This document shows positions 7,094 through 14,299 of a stretch of 17,338 nt of DNA, piece by piece. A model generated the notes under the pieces. It was not told the origin of the DNA. It saw nothing but the letters and a program-made list of their open reading frames with translations, and did not search any database. How positions within the stretch are numbered: the first letter of the stretch is position 1; every line of letters starts with the position of its first letter. This stretch comes from Phenylobacterium sp. (GTDB lineage: Bacteria > Pseudomonadota > Alphaproteobacteria > Caulobacterales > Caulobacteraceae): positions 1 through 17,338 of the forward strand of contig JANXXA010000179.1 of the NCBI GenBank assembly GCA_025350885.1. Direction: 5' to 3'. The translations under genes and the position numbers were made by a program.

Positions 7094-8239
7094 ATGCGCA
7101 CGGCGTCGGTGTCGGACTATCGGGAGCTGGCGCGACGACGGTTGCCGAACATCTTCTTCGAATACATCGACGGCGGCTCCTACGCCGAGACGACACTGGC
7201 GCGCAACGTCGCCGACATCGAGGCCATCGCGCTCCGCCAGCGGGTGATGCGCGACATGTCCAGGCTCGACATGCGCGTCGAGAGCCTGGGGCAGACCTTC
7301 GAGATGCCGGTGGGCCTCGCGCCCGTTGGCATGGCCGGGATGAACGCCCGGCGCGGCGAAGTGCAGGCGGCTCGCGCCGCCGCCGCCGCCGGTATTCCCT
7401 TCTGTCTATCCAGCGTCAGCGTCTGCCCGATCGAGGAGGTGGCCGCCGCCGGGACCCCGCCCTGGTTCCAGCTCTACGTGCTGAAAGACCGGGGCTTCAT
7501 GCGTGAGCTGCTGGCCAGGGCCAAGGCGGCCGGCTGCCCGGTCCTGGCGTTCACCGTCGATCTGCCGACGCCGGGCAGCCGCTATCGCGATATCCGCTCC
7601 GGCTTCACCGGATCGAGCGGCCTGTCCGGCGCGCTGAACACTGCCTGGGACGGGATCACCCATCCGGCCTGGATGTGGGATGTCTGGGTTCGGGGCCGGC
7701 CGCATACTCTTGGCTCGGTGGCGTCGGTGGTGACCGACAGCCGGCGGGTCACCGACTACCTGTCCTGGATCGCCCGCAACTTCGATCGCTCGGTGACCTG
7801 GAAGGATCTGGACTGGGTGCGCGAGGTCTGGGACGGCCCGATTGTGGTCAAGGGCGTGCTGGACGTCGAGGACGCCAGGGACGCGGTGCGCGCCGGCGCG
7901 CAAGGGCTGATCGTCTCCAACCATGGCGGTCGCCAGCTGGACGGCGTGCGATCCTCGATCTCCGCCCTGCCGGCCATCGCCCAGGCGGTAGGCTCGGATC
8001 TGGAGGTCTATATGGATGGCGGCATCCGCTCGGGCCTCGACGTGCTGAAGGCGCTGGCGCTGGGGGCCAGGGCCTGCTTCATCGGCCGCGCCTGGGCCTA
8101 TGCGCTGGGCGCGGGCGGCGAAGCGAAGATCGCCAGGATGCTGGCGACCCTGCGCGCGGAACTGGCGGTGGCGATGATCCTCACCGGCTGCGCCAATCTG
8201 CGAGATGCGGGCGCGGAGCTGCTTGATCGGGCGGATTGA
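7094..8239 (+). CDS. lldD: FMN-dependent L-lactate dehydrogenase
   Basis: The 381-residue product aligns along its whole length with E. coli LldD (396 residues), a peripheral inner-membrane flavoenzyme that oxidises L-lactate to pyruvate and passes electrons to quinone. Shared blocks include YIDGGSY near the N-terminus, PVGLAPVGMAGM, SVSVCPIEEV, WFQLYVLKDRGFMR, THPAWMWDV and WKDLDWVR. Lys253 (VVKGVLD) and His277 (SNHGGRQLDG) occupy the FMN and catalytic base positions of the alpha-hydroxyacid oxidase family, and DGGIRSG binds the FMN phosphate. The ATG at 7094 has GGGGAG (7083-7088) 5 bases upstream. No lactate permease or LldR-type regulator is adjacent, so the gene is not in the classic lldPRD order. 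A strong hairpin follows the stop codon. Confidence 0.95.
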   Translation: MRTASVSDYRELARRRLPNIFFEYIDGGSYAETTLARNVADIEAIALRQRVMRDMSRLDMRVESLGQTFEMPVGLAPVGMAGMNARRGEVQAARAAAAAGIPFCLSSVSVCPIEEVAAAGTPPWFQLYVLKDRGFMRELLARAKAAGCPVLAFTVDLPTPGSRYRDIRSGFTGSSGLSGALNTAWDGITHPAWMWDVWVRGRPHTLGSVASVVTDSRRVTDYLSWIARNFDRSVTWKDLDWVREVWDGPIVVKGVLDVEDARDAVRAGAQGLIVSNHGGRQLDGVRSSISALPAIAQAVGSDLEVYMDGGIRSGLDVLKALALGARACFIGRAWAYALGAGGEAKIARMLATLRAELAVAMILTGCANLRDAGAELLDRAD

Positions 8240-8255
8240 GCCTGATTCCCGGGCG

Positions 8256-8285
8256 CCCGCGGCAAGGCACGGCTTTTGCTGCGGG
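8256..8285 (+). terminator. 12-bp hairpin after lldD
   Basis: The arms 8256-8267 (CCCGCGGCAAGG) and 8274-8285 (TTTTGCTGCGGG) pair fully, with nine Watson-Crick and three G-U pairs, around the 6-base loop CACGGC. It begins 17 bases after the lldD stop. No T-run follows, so it may end transcription with help from other factors or protect the 3' end of the mRNA. Confidence 0.5.
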
Positions 8286-8344
8286 GCCACGCAACTCCTT
8301 TCGCGGTGGCGAATTGGGACCTCGTGGATTTCGGGAGCGCGTCG

Positions 8345-8530
8345 ATGCAGGAACTATCCTTGGCCTATTCGCTGAGCCAAAGCGAAACCGGCTGGCGCTG
8401 GTGCGTCTACGATCTCGACGGCGTGACCCTGGCCAACGGCGCCGACGCCAGCCGTGACGCGGCCCAGGCCGCGGTGGATCGCTCGATGCGCAGTCTACCG
8501 ACGGCCGGTGGTCCCCAAAGCGCCGCTTAG
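8345..8530 (+). CDS. Hypothetical small protein, 61 residues
   Basis: I do not recognise this protein. It begins MQELSLAYSLSQSETGWRW and contains CVYDLDGVTLANGADASRDA, which suggests a short beta-sheet followed by a helix (about 37-50). This is similar in shape to small one-domain cytoplasmic proteins. No signal or membrane segment is seen. GGGAG (8333-8337) lies 7 bases before the ATG at 8345, which supports this start over a TTG at 8276. It ends 36 bases before the PAP2 phosphatase gene, so the two may share a transcript. Confidence 0.65.
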   Translation: MQELSLAYSLSQSETGWRWCVYDLDGVTLANGADASRDAAQAAVDRSMRSLPTAGGPQSAA

Positions 8531-8566
8531 GCGTTAGTTTCCCGAAACGCGCCGTCGGGAGCCGCC

Positions 8567-9265
8567 ATGCTGAAACTCATCCGTCGGATCGAAAGCCGCG
8601 CCCTGATCCTGGTGATCGGCGTCAGCGGGGCGATCTGGGGATTCTTCAATCTTGCCAGCGAAATGGGCGAGGGCGACACCCTGGCGCTCGACCGGCACAT
8701 CCTGCTGGCGCTGCGCAATCCGGCCAACCCCGCCGATCCGCTGGGCTCGCGATCCTTCGAGGAGGCCATGCGCGACGTTACCGCGCTGGGCGGCGTGACG
8801 GTCATGGTGCTGGTCACCGTGGTCGGGATCCTGGCGTTTCTGATGCACGGGCGCCGAGGCCACGCCCTGGTGCTGGCCGCCACCGTGCTGCTAGCCGACG
8901 TTTCCAGCGAAGGCCTGAAGATGCTCTACCACCGCCCGCGCCCGGACCTGGTGCCGCACGGCAGCTACGTCTATTCGGGCAGCTTCCCCAGCGGTCACTC
9001 CACCCTCTCGGCAGCGACCTTTCTGACGCTGGCCATGCTGATCGCCAGCCTCGAGCCCAACCGCGCGACCAAGGCGATGGTCTATGTCCTGGCCATGCTG
9101 CTGGTGCTGGCGATCGGCGTCAGCCGGGTCTATCTCGGCGTGCATTGGCCGAGCGACGTGCTGGCCGGCTGGTGCCTGGGCGGCGCATGGGCGCTGGCGG
9201 CCTGGTCGGTGCTGCTGAGGATGCCGGGCCGGACGGAACTGCTACCGGAACCGACCGTCGATTGA
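8567..9265 (+). CDS. PAP2-family membrane phosphatase
   Basis: The 232-residue product has all three signatures of the PAP2/lipid phosphate phosphatase family: K118-x6-R125-P126 (KMLYHRPRP), PSGH at 141-144 with catalytic-type His144, and S186-R187-x5-H193-x3-D197 (SRVYLGVHWPSD). Hydrophobic stretches near 11-30, 76-93, 99-112, 148-161, 171-186 and 198-217 fit a six-helix inner-membrane enzyme with the active site facing the periplasm. Family members dephosphorylate undecaprenyl pyrophosphate, phosphatidic acid or similar lipids; which one applies here cannot be told. The ATG has GGGAG 5 bases upstream. It may be co-transcribed with the preceding 61-residue gene and ends 83 bases before the PepSY gene. 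Confidence 0.92.
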   Translation: MLKLIRRIESRALILVIGVSGAIWGFFNLASEMGEGDTLALDRHILLALRNPANPADPLGSRSFEEAMRDVTALGGVTVMVLVTVVGILAFLMHGRRGHALVLAATVLLADVSSEGLKMLYHRPRPDLVPHGSYVYSGSFPSGHSTLSAATFLTLAMLIASLEPNRATKAMVYVLAMLLVLAIGVSRVYLGVHWPSDVLAGWCLGGAWALAAWSVLLRMPGRTELLPEPTVD

Positions 9266-9348
9266 GCAATGGTAATCGCCGCGCAATGTCCGCCGAAGGT
9301 AGCCGGGTCCAATGTGGCGCGGCTGGCGGGCTGCCAACGGAGAAAATC

Positions 9349-9663
9349 ATGAAACGCATCCTCGCAACCTGCGCCCTGGTCTTTGCCATGGCCGGCGCCG
9401 CGGCCCAGGCGGCCACCCCCGGTTCCTATTCCGGCCAGAAGCTCGCGCCGATGGCGAAAGTCGGTCTGGAGCAGGCGCAGAAGATCGCGCTCAAGGCCCA
9501 TCCAGGCGAGGTGACGGACCGGGAACTGGAAAAAGAAGCCGGCGGCAGCGGCCTGCGGTGGTCCTTCGACATCAAGAGCCAGGGCAAGACCTTCGAAGTC
9601 GGCGTCGATGCGCGCACCGGCAAGATTCTCGAGAACAAGGCGGAAGGGCGCCATCCCGACTGA
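9349..9663 (+). CDS. Secreted PepSY-domain protein
   Basis: A 104-residue precursor with a clear signal peptide (basic MKR, hydrophobic LATCALVFAMAGAAA, cleavage likely after AQA near residue 22). The mature part is a single PepSY unit: the helix GLEQAQKIALKAHPGEVTD, then WSFDIKSQGKTFEVGVDART with GKILENK at the end. PepSY domains occur in protease propeptides and in small periplasmic proteins next to two-component genes, where modulation of the sensor is a plausible role. The ATG has GGAGA 6 bases upstream. It precedes the response regulator by 65 bases, with a strong stem-loop in between. It is probably the first gene of the regulatory operon and a periplasmic partner of the histidine kinase. 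Confidence 0.88.
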   Translation: MKRILATCALVFAMAGAAAQAATPGSYSGQKLAPMAKVGLEQAQKIALKAHPGEVTDRELEKEAGGSGLRWSFDIKSQGKTFEVGVDARTGKILENKAEGRHPD

Positions 9664-9672
9664 ACAGGCCAG

Positions 9673-9693
9673 GGCCCGGCGCACCGCCGGGCC
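9673..9693 (+). terminator. Perfect 9-bp stem-loop between PepSY and response regulator genes
   Basis: GGCCCGGCG (9673-9681) and CGCCGGGCC (9685-9693) pair perfectly around the 3-base loop CAC. No T-run follows. The position suggests an attenuator or an RNA stabiliser that would leave the upstream PepSY message more abundant than the regulator and kinase message. Confidence 0.5.
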
Positions 9694-9728
9694 TATCCGC
9701 CGGCGCGGGATGCAGGCAGGCTCACGCC

Positions 9729-10406
9729 ATGAAGCTGCTCATCGTCGAGGACGACAAGGAAGCCGCCGCCTATCTGAAGCGGGCGCTGTCGGAGGCCGGC
9801 CACACTGTCGATTCGGCCGCGACCGGCCGCGACGGTCTGATGCTGGCGGCGGGCGAGACGTATGACGTCATCGTCCTGGACCGCATGCTGCCGGAGATCG
9901 ACGGCCTGGCGATCCTGCGGACCATCCGCGCCTCGCGCGTCAAGACCCCGGTTCTGCTGCTCACCGCCCTGGGCGGGATCGACGACCGCGTGGAAGGCCT
10001 GGAGGCAGGCGCCGACGACTATCTGGTCAAGCCCTTCGCCTTCGCCGAACTGCTGGCACGGGTGAATGCTCTGGCGCGGCGGCCGCCGACCCAGGACATC
10101 CGGACGGAACTCAGTGTCGCCGACCTGAAGCTCGATCTGCTCAAGCGAACCGTCAGCCGCGGCGGACGCCGGATCGAACTGCAGCCGCGCGAGTTCCAGC
10201 TGCTGGAATACCTGCTGCGCCACGCCGGCCGGGTGGTGACGCGCACCATGTTGCTGGAAAGCGTCTGGGACTTCCACTTCGACCCCAAGACCAACATCGT
10301 CGAGACCCATATGAGCCGGCTGCGCGGCAAGGTGGATCGCGGCCACGCCCACGAACTGATCCACACGGTGCGGGGCGCCGGCTATGTGCTGCGCGAGCCG
10401 GACTGA
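9729..10406 (+). CDS. OmpR/PhoB-family response regulator
   Basis: The 225-residue product has an N-terminal receiver domain (about 1-118) with acidic pocket Glu7-Asp8-Asp9, phosphoacceptor Asp51 (VLDRMLPEIDG), Thr79 and Lys101 (VKPF). A winged-helix DNA-binding domain follows (about 127-222), with ELQPREFQLLEYLLRH, VVTRTMLLESVWD and a C-terminal GAGYVLRE hairpin. It is the transcription factor of the two-component pair with the kinase that starts one base after its stop. Targets are most likely this locus itself, meaning the PepSY gene and the beta-propeller/efflux genes downstream, but that is inferred from context. The ATG at 9729 fits the conserved MKLLIVEDD start; the ribosome binding site is weak. 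Confidence 0.95.
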   Translation: MKLLIVEDDKEAAAYLKRALSEAGHTVDSAATGRDGLMLAAGETYDVIVLDRMLPEIDGLAILRTIRASRVKTPVLLLTALGGIDDRVEGLEAGADDYLVKPFAFAELLARVNALARRPPTQDIRTELSVADLKLDLLKRTVSRGGRRIELQPREFQLLEYLLRHAGRVVTRTMLLESVWDFHFDPKTNIVETHMSRLRGKVDRGHAHELIHTVRGAGYVLREPD

Positions 10407-10407
10407 G

Positions 10408-11736
10408 ATGTTCCGCTCCACCGCCCTGCGACTGGCGGCGCTCTACACCGCGGTGTTCGCGCTTGCCGTCGTGGTGCTGGGCGCGATCACACTGCTGACC
10501 ATCCGCCGGGCCCTGTCGGACGAGTTCGACGCCCGGATCCGGGCGGAGTCCGCGGCGATGGTCCAGGAGTACCGGTCGGAGGGTCTGCAAGGCGTCGTCG
10601 AGGCGGTGCGCGAGCGCGACCGCACGCCCGGCGCCATCGACTACGGTGTCCAGGGGGCAGCGGGCGAGCCGCTGGCGGGCCGGCTGTCCGGACGCCTGGC
10701 CGCGCCGGGCTGGTCGGTGCTGCGGCGTGCCGGCGGGCGGGCGGGCGAAAGCGAACCGATCCGCGTGCTTACCGTCGTGCTGCCAGACGGCCATCGCCTG
10801 CTGGTCGGCGACGAGGAGGAACGCATCGAGGCGCTGGACGGCGCCCTGCTGCGGGGCTTCGTCGGCGCGTTCCTGGGGGTGATCGTGCTGGGCGCGGTGG
10901 GCGGCTACGCCCTCAGCCGGGGCGTTCACCGCAGGCTGGCGGCGATTTCCGGCACCGCCGAGGCGATCATCGACGGCGATCTCGCCCGGCGCGTGCCGGT
11001 GCGCGGCGCCAACGACGATCTCGACCGCCTCGCCCTGACCTTCAACCGGATGCTCGACCGGATCGCGGCGCTGATGGAGAGCCTGAAGCAGGTATCGAGC
11101 GACATCGCCCACGACCTGCGCACGCCGCTGACCCGCTTGCGCCAGAAGCTCGAAGCCGGGCAGGCGGCCCCCGCGGACCGCGGCCAGGCGCTTGAGGGCG
11201 CCTTGAGTGACCTCGACGGGATCCTGGACACCTTCGCGGGCTTGTTGCGGATCGCGCAGATCGAGGGCGGGGCGCGGCGCGCGGCGTTCCGTCCCGGCGA
11301 CCTCGCAGCCATCGCCGCAACGGTGGTCGACGCCTTCGCGCCGTCGGCAGAGGACGCTCACCAGACCCTGCGGCTTGAAGCGCAGGGTCCGGTTCCGGTG
11401 ATCGGCGATCCGGAACTGCTGACCCAGATGTTGGTCAATCTGGTGGAAAACGCGCTGCGGCATGCCGGCGTTGGCGCCGCGGTGCGGGTGATCGCCGCGC
11501 GTGTGGAGGGCGCATCGACGCTCTCGGTGATCGACGACGGGCCGGGCGTTCCCGACCGTGAACGTGAACGGGTGTTCGACCGGTTTTACAGGCTGGAAGC
11601 CAGCCGCTCGACGCCGGGCAGCGGGCTGGGTCTGGCGCTGGTCGCGGCCGTCGCCAGGCTGCACGGCGCCGATGTGCGACTGATCGGCCGAACCCCGGGC
11701 CTGGAAGCCAGGGTGACGTTTCCAAAACTCGATTGA
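10408..11736 (+). CDS. Sensor histidine kinase
   Basis: The 442-residue inner-membrane kinase has TM1 at about 8-32, a roughly 115-residue periplasmic sensor region without a recognisable domain, TM2 at about 148-170 and a HAMP linker (171-223). The dimerisation domain carries phosphoacceptor His235 (DIAHDLRTPLTRLR). The ATP-binding domain shows the N box VNLVENALRHA (343-353), G1 DDGPG (376-380), F box RVFDRFYR and G2 GSGLGLAL (404-411). All catalytic blocks are intact. The ATG lies one base after the TGA of the regulator gene, so translation is coupled and the two form one module. The PepSY protein made upstream may act on its periplasmic region. The signal is unknown. Confidence 0.95.
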   Translation: MFRSTALRLAALYTAVFALAVVVLGAITLLTIRRALSDEFDARIRAESAAMVQEYRSEGLQGVVEAVRERDRTPGAIDYGVQGAAGEPLAGRLSGRLAAPGWSVLRRAGGRAGESEPIRVLTVVLPDGHRLLVGDEEERIEALDGALLRGFVGAFLGVIVLGAVGGYALSRGVHRRLAAISGTAEAIIDGDLARRVPVRGANDDLDRLALTFNRMLDRIAALMESLKQVSSDIAHDLRTPLTRLRQKLEAGQAAPADRGQALEGALSDLDGILDTFAGLLRIAQIEGGARRAAFRPGDLAAIAATVVDAFAPSAEDAHQTLRLEAQGPVPVIGDPELLTQMLVNLVENALRHAGVGAAVRVIAARVEGASTLSVIDDGPGVPDRERERVFDRFYRLEASRSTPGSGLGLALVAAVARLHGADVRLIGRTPGLEARVTFPKLD

Positions 11737-11832
11737 CGGACCCCCGAAAACATTGGGATTTGCCAATCTGGCTGTCATCAGCCGGCCAGCCGGTCGCCGC
11801 TAGAAGCTCCGGAAACCTGGGAGAACCACCGC
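11737..11832 (+). promoter_or_regulatory. Gap between kinase and efflux genes with inverted repeat and hairpin
   Basis: TTGACG (11733-11738) overlaps the kinase stop and could be a -35 box; GGATTT 17 bases on is a poor -10. The gap holds ATTGG-N6-CCAAT (11752-11767), a candidate regulator site. Immediately after it is a stem-loop, CTGGCTG (11768-11774), loop TCAT, CAGCCGG (11779-11785), with one T-G pair. A second CAGCCGG copy at 11787-11793 could form an alternative pairing. The region may start, attenuate or tune expression of the beta-propeller and efflux genes. Confidence 0.4.
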
Positions 11833-12858
11833 ATGCCCGCCACGCGCTTCCCCACCCGCTTCGCGGCCCATTTCGCCGTCGGTCTGGCCAGCCTGACGAT
11901 CTGCGGCGCGGTCCAGGCGGCGGGCTCCGGCTATCACGTCCTGGATCGGATTTCGGGGCCGGATGGCGGCTGGGACTATGTCCGGGTCGACACTGTCAAC
12001 AACCGGGTGCTGGTGGCCCATGGCGGCTCGGTGCTGGCGATGGATCGCGCCACCAAGGCGCTGACGCCGGGACTGGCGCCCGGGCCGATGCTGCACGATC
12101 CGCTGCCGGTCAATGGCGGGTCGGAGATCATGGTGACCACGGGCGGGTCGGCATCGGCGGTATTCATTGACGCCAGGACCGGCGCTGAAGTGGCCCGCGT
12201 GAAGACCGGCGTCGGACCTGACGCCGCGGCGTTCGATGCCCATTCCGGCCTTGTCCTGGTGATGGATCATGTGGGCGGCGACGTGACCCTGATCGACCCC
12301 AAGGCGCACAAGGTGGTCGGTGCGATCGCCATCGGCGGGGACCTCGAGGCCGCCGTGGTCGATGGCTCAGGCCGGGCTTTCGTCAATGTGGAAAACAAAA
12401 ACGAGATCGCGGTGCTGGACATCGCCCGGCGCAAGATAATCGCGCGCTATCCGTTGCCCGGCTGCGATGGTCCGACGGGTCTGGCCTATGACGCCGATGG
12501 CAAGCAGCTGATCGCCGCCTGCGACGGATCGACCGTGGTGCTGGCCGCGGCGACCGGCAAGATCGTGGCGACTCTGCCGACCGGCAAGGGCGCCGACGGC
12601 GTGGCCTTCGACGCCAAGACGCGCACCGCCTTCGTGCCGGCAGGCCGCGAGGGGACGATGTCGGTTGTCGCGGTCGGCCGGGGCAAGGCCAGCATCGTCG
12701 ATACCGTGCTGACTCAGACCGGAGCCCGCACCATCGCGCTGGACCCGCGCAGCGGTCGCCTCTATCTGCCCGCCGCCGAGTATGGCCCCAGGCCCGCCGG
12801 GGGCGGACGCCCGTCGATCATCCCTGGCAGCTTCAAGATTCTTGTCGTCGGCAAATGA
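11833..12858 (+). CDS. Secreted YVTN/YncE-like beta-propeller protein
   Basis: The 341-residue precursor has a signal peptide (hydrophobic FAVGLASLTICGA, cleavage likely after VQA near residue 29). The mature part is built of about six or seven repeats of roughly 40 residues with the pattern of YVTN/YncE propellers, for example GPDAAAFDAHSGLVLV, TGLAYDADGKQLIAA, ADGVAFDAKTRTAFV and TIALDPRSGRLYLPAAEY. Such proteins act as periplasmic or surface scaffolds and no catalytic residues can be named. The C-terminus has a proline/glycine-rich loop before FKILVVGK. The ATG has GGGAG (11819-11823) 9 bases upstream. It leads the TolC-adaptor-pump genes, so it is probably an accessory of that export system or a sensor of its substrate. 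No metal-binding cluster is evident. Confidence 0.88.
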   Translation: MPATRFPTRFAAHFAVGLASLTICGAVQAAGSGYHVLDRISGPDGGWDYVRVDTVNNRVLVAHGGSVLAMDRATKALTPGLAPGPMLHDPLPVNGGSEIMVTTGGSASAVFIDARTGAEVARVKTGVGPDAAAFDAHSGLVLVMDHVGGDVTLIDPKAHKVVGAIAIGGDLEAAVVDGSGRAFVNVENKNEIAVLDIARRKIIARYPLPGCDGPTGLAYDADGKQLIAACDGSTVVLAAATGKIVATLPTGKGADGVAFDAKTRTAFVPAGREGTMSVVAVGRGKASIVDTVLTQTGARTIALDPRSGRLYLPAAEYGPRPAGGGRPSIIPGSFKILVVGK

Positions 12859-12871
12859 CCCGGCCGGGTCA
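12856..12871 (+). promoter_or_regulatory. Perfect 16-bp palindrome at the beta-propeller stop codon
   Basis: TGACCCGGCCGGGTCA is its own reverse complement, and its first three bases are the stop codon of the propeller gene. In RNA it can form a 6-bp stem with a GGCC loop just before the TolC-like gene. It could be a dimeric protein site or an intercistronic RNA hairpin. Confidence 0.45.
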
Positions 12872-12880
12872 GGCGCGGTA

Positions 12881-14299
12881 GTGAGACAGACCGGCTCCCG
12901 TCGAACGGCCGACCCGGGCCCGGCGCGCCCCGCGGCGCGCCCCGCGGTGCGGCGGATCCTCGGGCTGCTGACCGCCGCGGCGGTGGGGCTGAGCGGCTGT
13001 GCGCTCTATCGGCCCAGCCCGCTTGCGGTCGGACCCAACCTGCGGGATTCGGTCCAGCGTCTGACGGTCGATCCCGCACGCCTGCGGCTTGCGCCGCTCA
13101 AGGCCATCCAGATTGACGGCCGCGACGGACTGACCCCGCTGGAGATCGCCGTCCTGGCGGTGCTCAACAACCCCGACCTCGAGGCAAAGCGCCGCGCGGC
13201 GAAGGTCGGCGGCGCCCAGATATTCGTCGCGGGCCTGTTTCCCGACCCGCAGATCACGGCCTCGGTGGACAAGCCGATCGCCGGCCCCGACACCCAGACC
13301 GCGCGCGCGTTCGGCGCCAGCTTCGACCTGGCGGGGCTGCTGGCGCACACCTACATCCTTCACGCCGCCCGGTTCACGGCCAAGGCAACCGACCTCAACC
13401 TCTTGTGGTCGGAATGGAGTGTGGCCCAACAGGCCCGACAACTGGCGGAAATCGCGATGGCCGCCGAGGCTCGCGCCGCGGTTCTGCGGCAGGTCCTGGC
13501 GCTGGCCGCCGACCGTTCGGGGCGCTCGAGCCGAGCGCTGGACAACCACGACGTCACCTTGCAGGTCGCCGCCGCCGACCTTACCGTCAAGCTCGACGTC
13601 CAGACGCAACTTCTCACGGCCGAGCACGACGCGCAGAAGGCTCGCCGCGACCTCAACGCGCTGTTGGGCCTGCGGGCCGATGTGATCCTGCCGCTGATGG
13701 CCACACCGCCCGTGACGGTCTATGACGCCGCGGCCATCAGCCGGGCCCTCGCCAACCTGCCTGAGCGCCGGCCTGATCTGCTCGCGTTGAAGTCGGCATA
13801 TGGCGCCCAGGACGCCAATGTGCGTAAGGCGGTCCTGGCGCAATTCCCGCTCAGCAGCGTGGGTCTGGCGACCACCAGGGATACGGCCGGGGTCATCACC
13901 CAGGGCCTCAGCGCCGCCTTCGCCCTGCCCATCTTCAATGGCGGTCGGGGCGCGGTGAAGGTCGAGAACGCCACGCGCGAACAGCTCCGGGCCGAGTATC
14001 AGGCCAGGCTTGATCAGACGGATGCCGATGTCAGGAACGCCGAGCGAGAACGGGCCGGCGCCGTTCAGGCCGTGACCCTGCTGGCCTCCGATGTTCCGCG
14101 GTTGGAGGCGCTGGTGCGTCCGGCGATCGTCGCCTACGACCGCGGCGACATCGACAGCCAGACCTATCTGACCCTGAGCCAGACCGCCCTGTCGCGGCGC
14201 GCCGATCTCAATGACAAGGAACTCGCCGCGCGCCTCGCCGAGATCAGTCTTGAGACGGCGCTCTTCCTGCCACCCGCCGAGTCGAGAGCAACGCCATGA
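12881..14299 (+). CDS. TolC-family outer-membrane efflux lipoprotein
   Basis: This is the outer-membrane channel subunit of a tripartite RND exporter, 472 residues from this start. A lipoprotein signal is visible: RRILGLLTAAAVGLSGC, with the lipid-acceptor Cys at residue 40. The mature part has the two-fold TolC pattern, with long helical segments LNNPDLEAKRRAAKVGGAQI and LPERRPDLLALKSAYGAQDA and the strand region FALPIFNGGRG. The start is uncertain. GTG 12881 leaves a 24-residue arginine/proline-rich leader and has only a weak AGG upstream. GTG 12947 gives a textbook signal with Cys18 but no ribosome binding site. The stop overlaps the adaptor's ATG by 4 bases (ATGA), so the two are translationally coupled. 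Confidence 0.9.
   Translation: MRQTGSRRTADPGPARPAARPAVRRILGLLTAAAVGLSGCALYRPSPLAVGPNLRDSVQRLTVDPARLRLAPLKAIQIDGRDGLTPLEIAVLAVLNNPDLEAKRRAAKVGGAQIFVAGLFPDPQITASVDKPIAGPDTQTARAFGASFDLAGLLAHTYILHAARFTAKATDLNLLWSEWSVAQQARQLAEIAMAAEARAAVLRQVLALAADRSGRSSRALDNHDVTLQVAAADLTVKLDVQTQLLTAEHDAQKARRDLNALLGLRADVILPLMATPPVTVYDAAAISRALANLPERRPDLLALKSAYGAQDANVRKAVLAQFPLSSVGLATTRDTAGVITQGLSAAFALPIFNGGRGAVKVENATREQLRAEYQARLDQTDADVRNAERERAGAVQAVTLLASDVPRLEALVRPAIVAYDRGDIDSQTYLTLSQTALSRRADLNDKELAARLAEISLETALFLPPAESRATP
12922..12945 (+). repeat. Two tandem copies of a 12-bp GC-only repeat
   Basis: GGCGCGCCCCGC occurs twice head to tail (12922-12933 and 12934-12945). If translated from GTG 12881 it adds a doubled Ala-Arg-Pro-Ala unit to the leader. 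It ends just before the alternative GTG start at 12947, so it may instead be untranslated. Confidence 0.7.

Noticed and set aside
10153..11778. 541-residue minus-strand frame across the histidine kinase
   Set aside because: The plus strand encodes an intact kinase with all catalytic boxes; the antisense frame is low-complexity.
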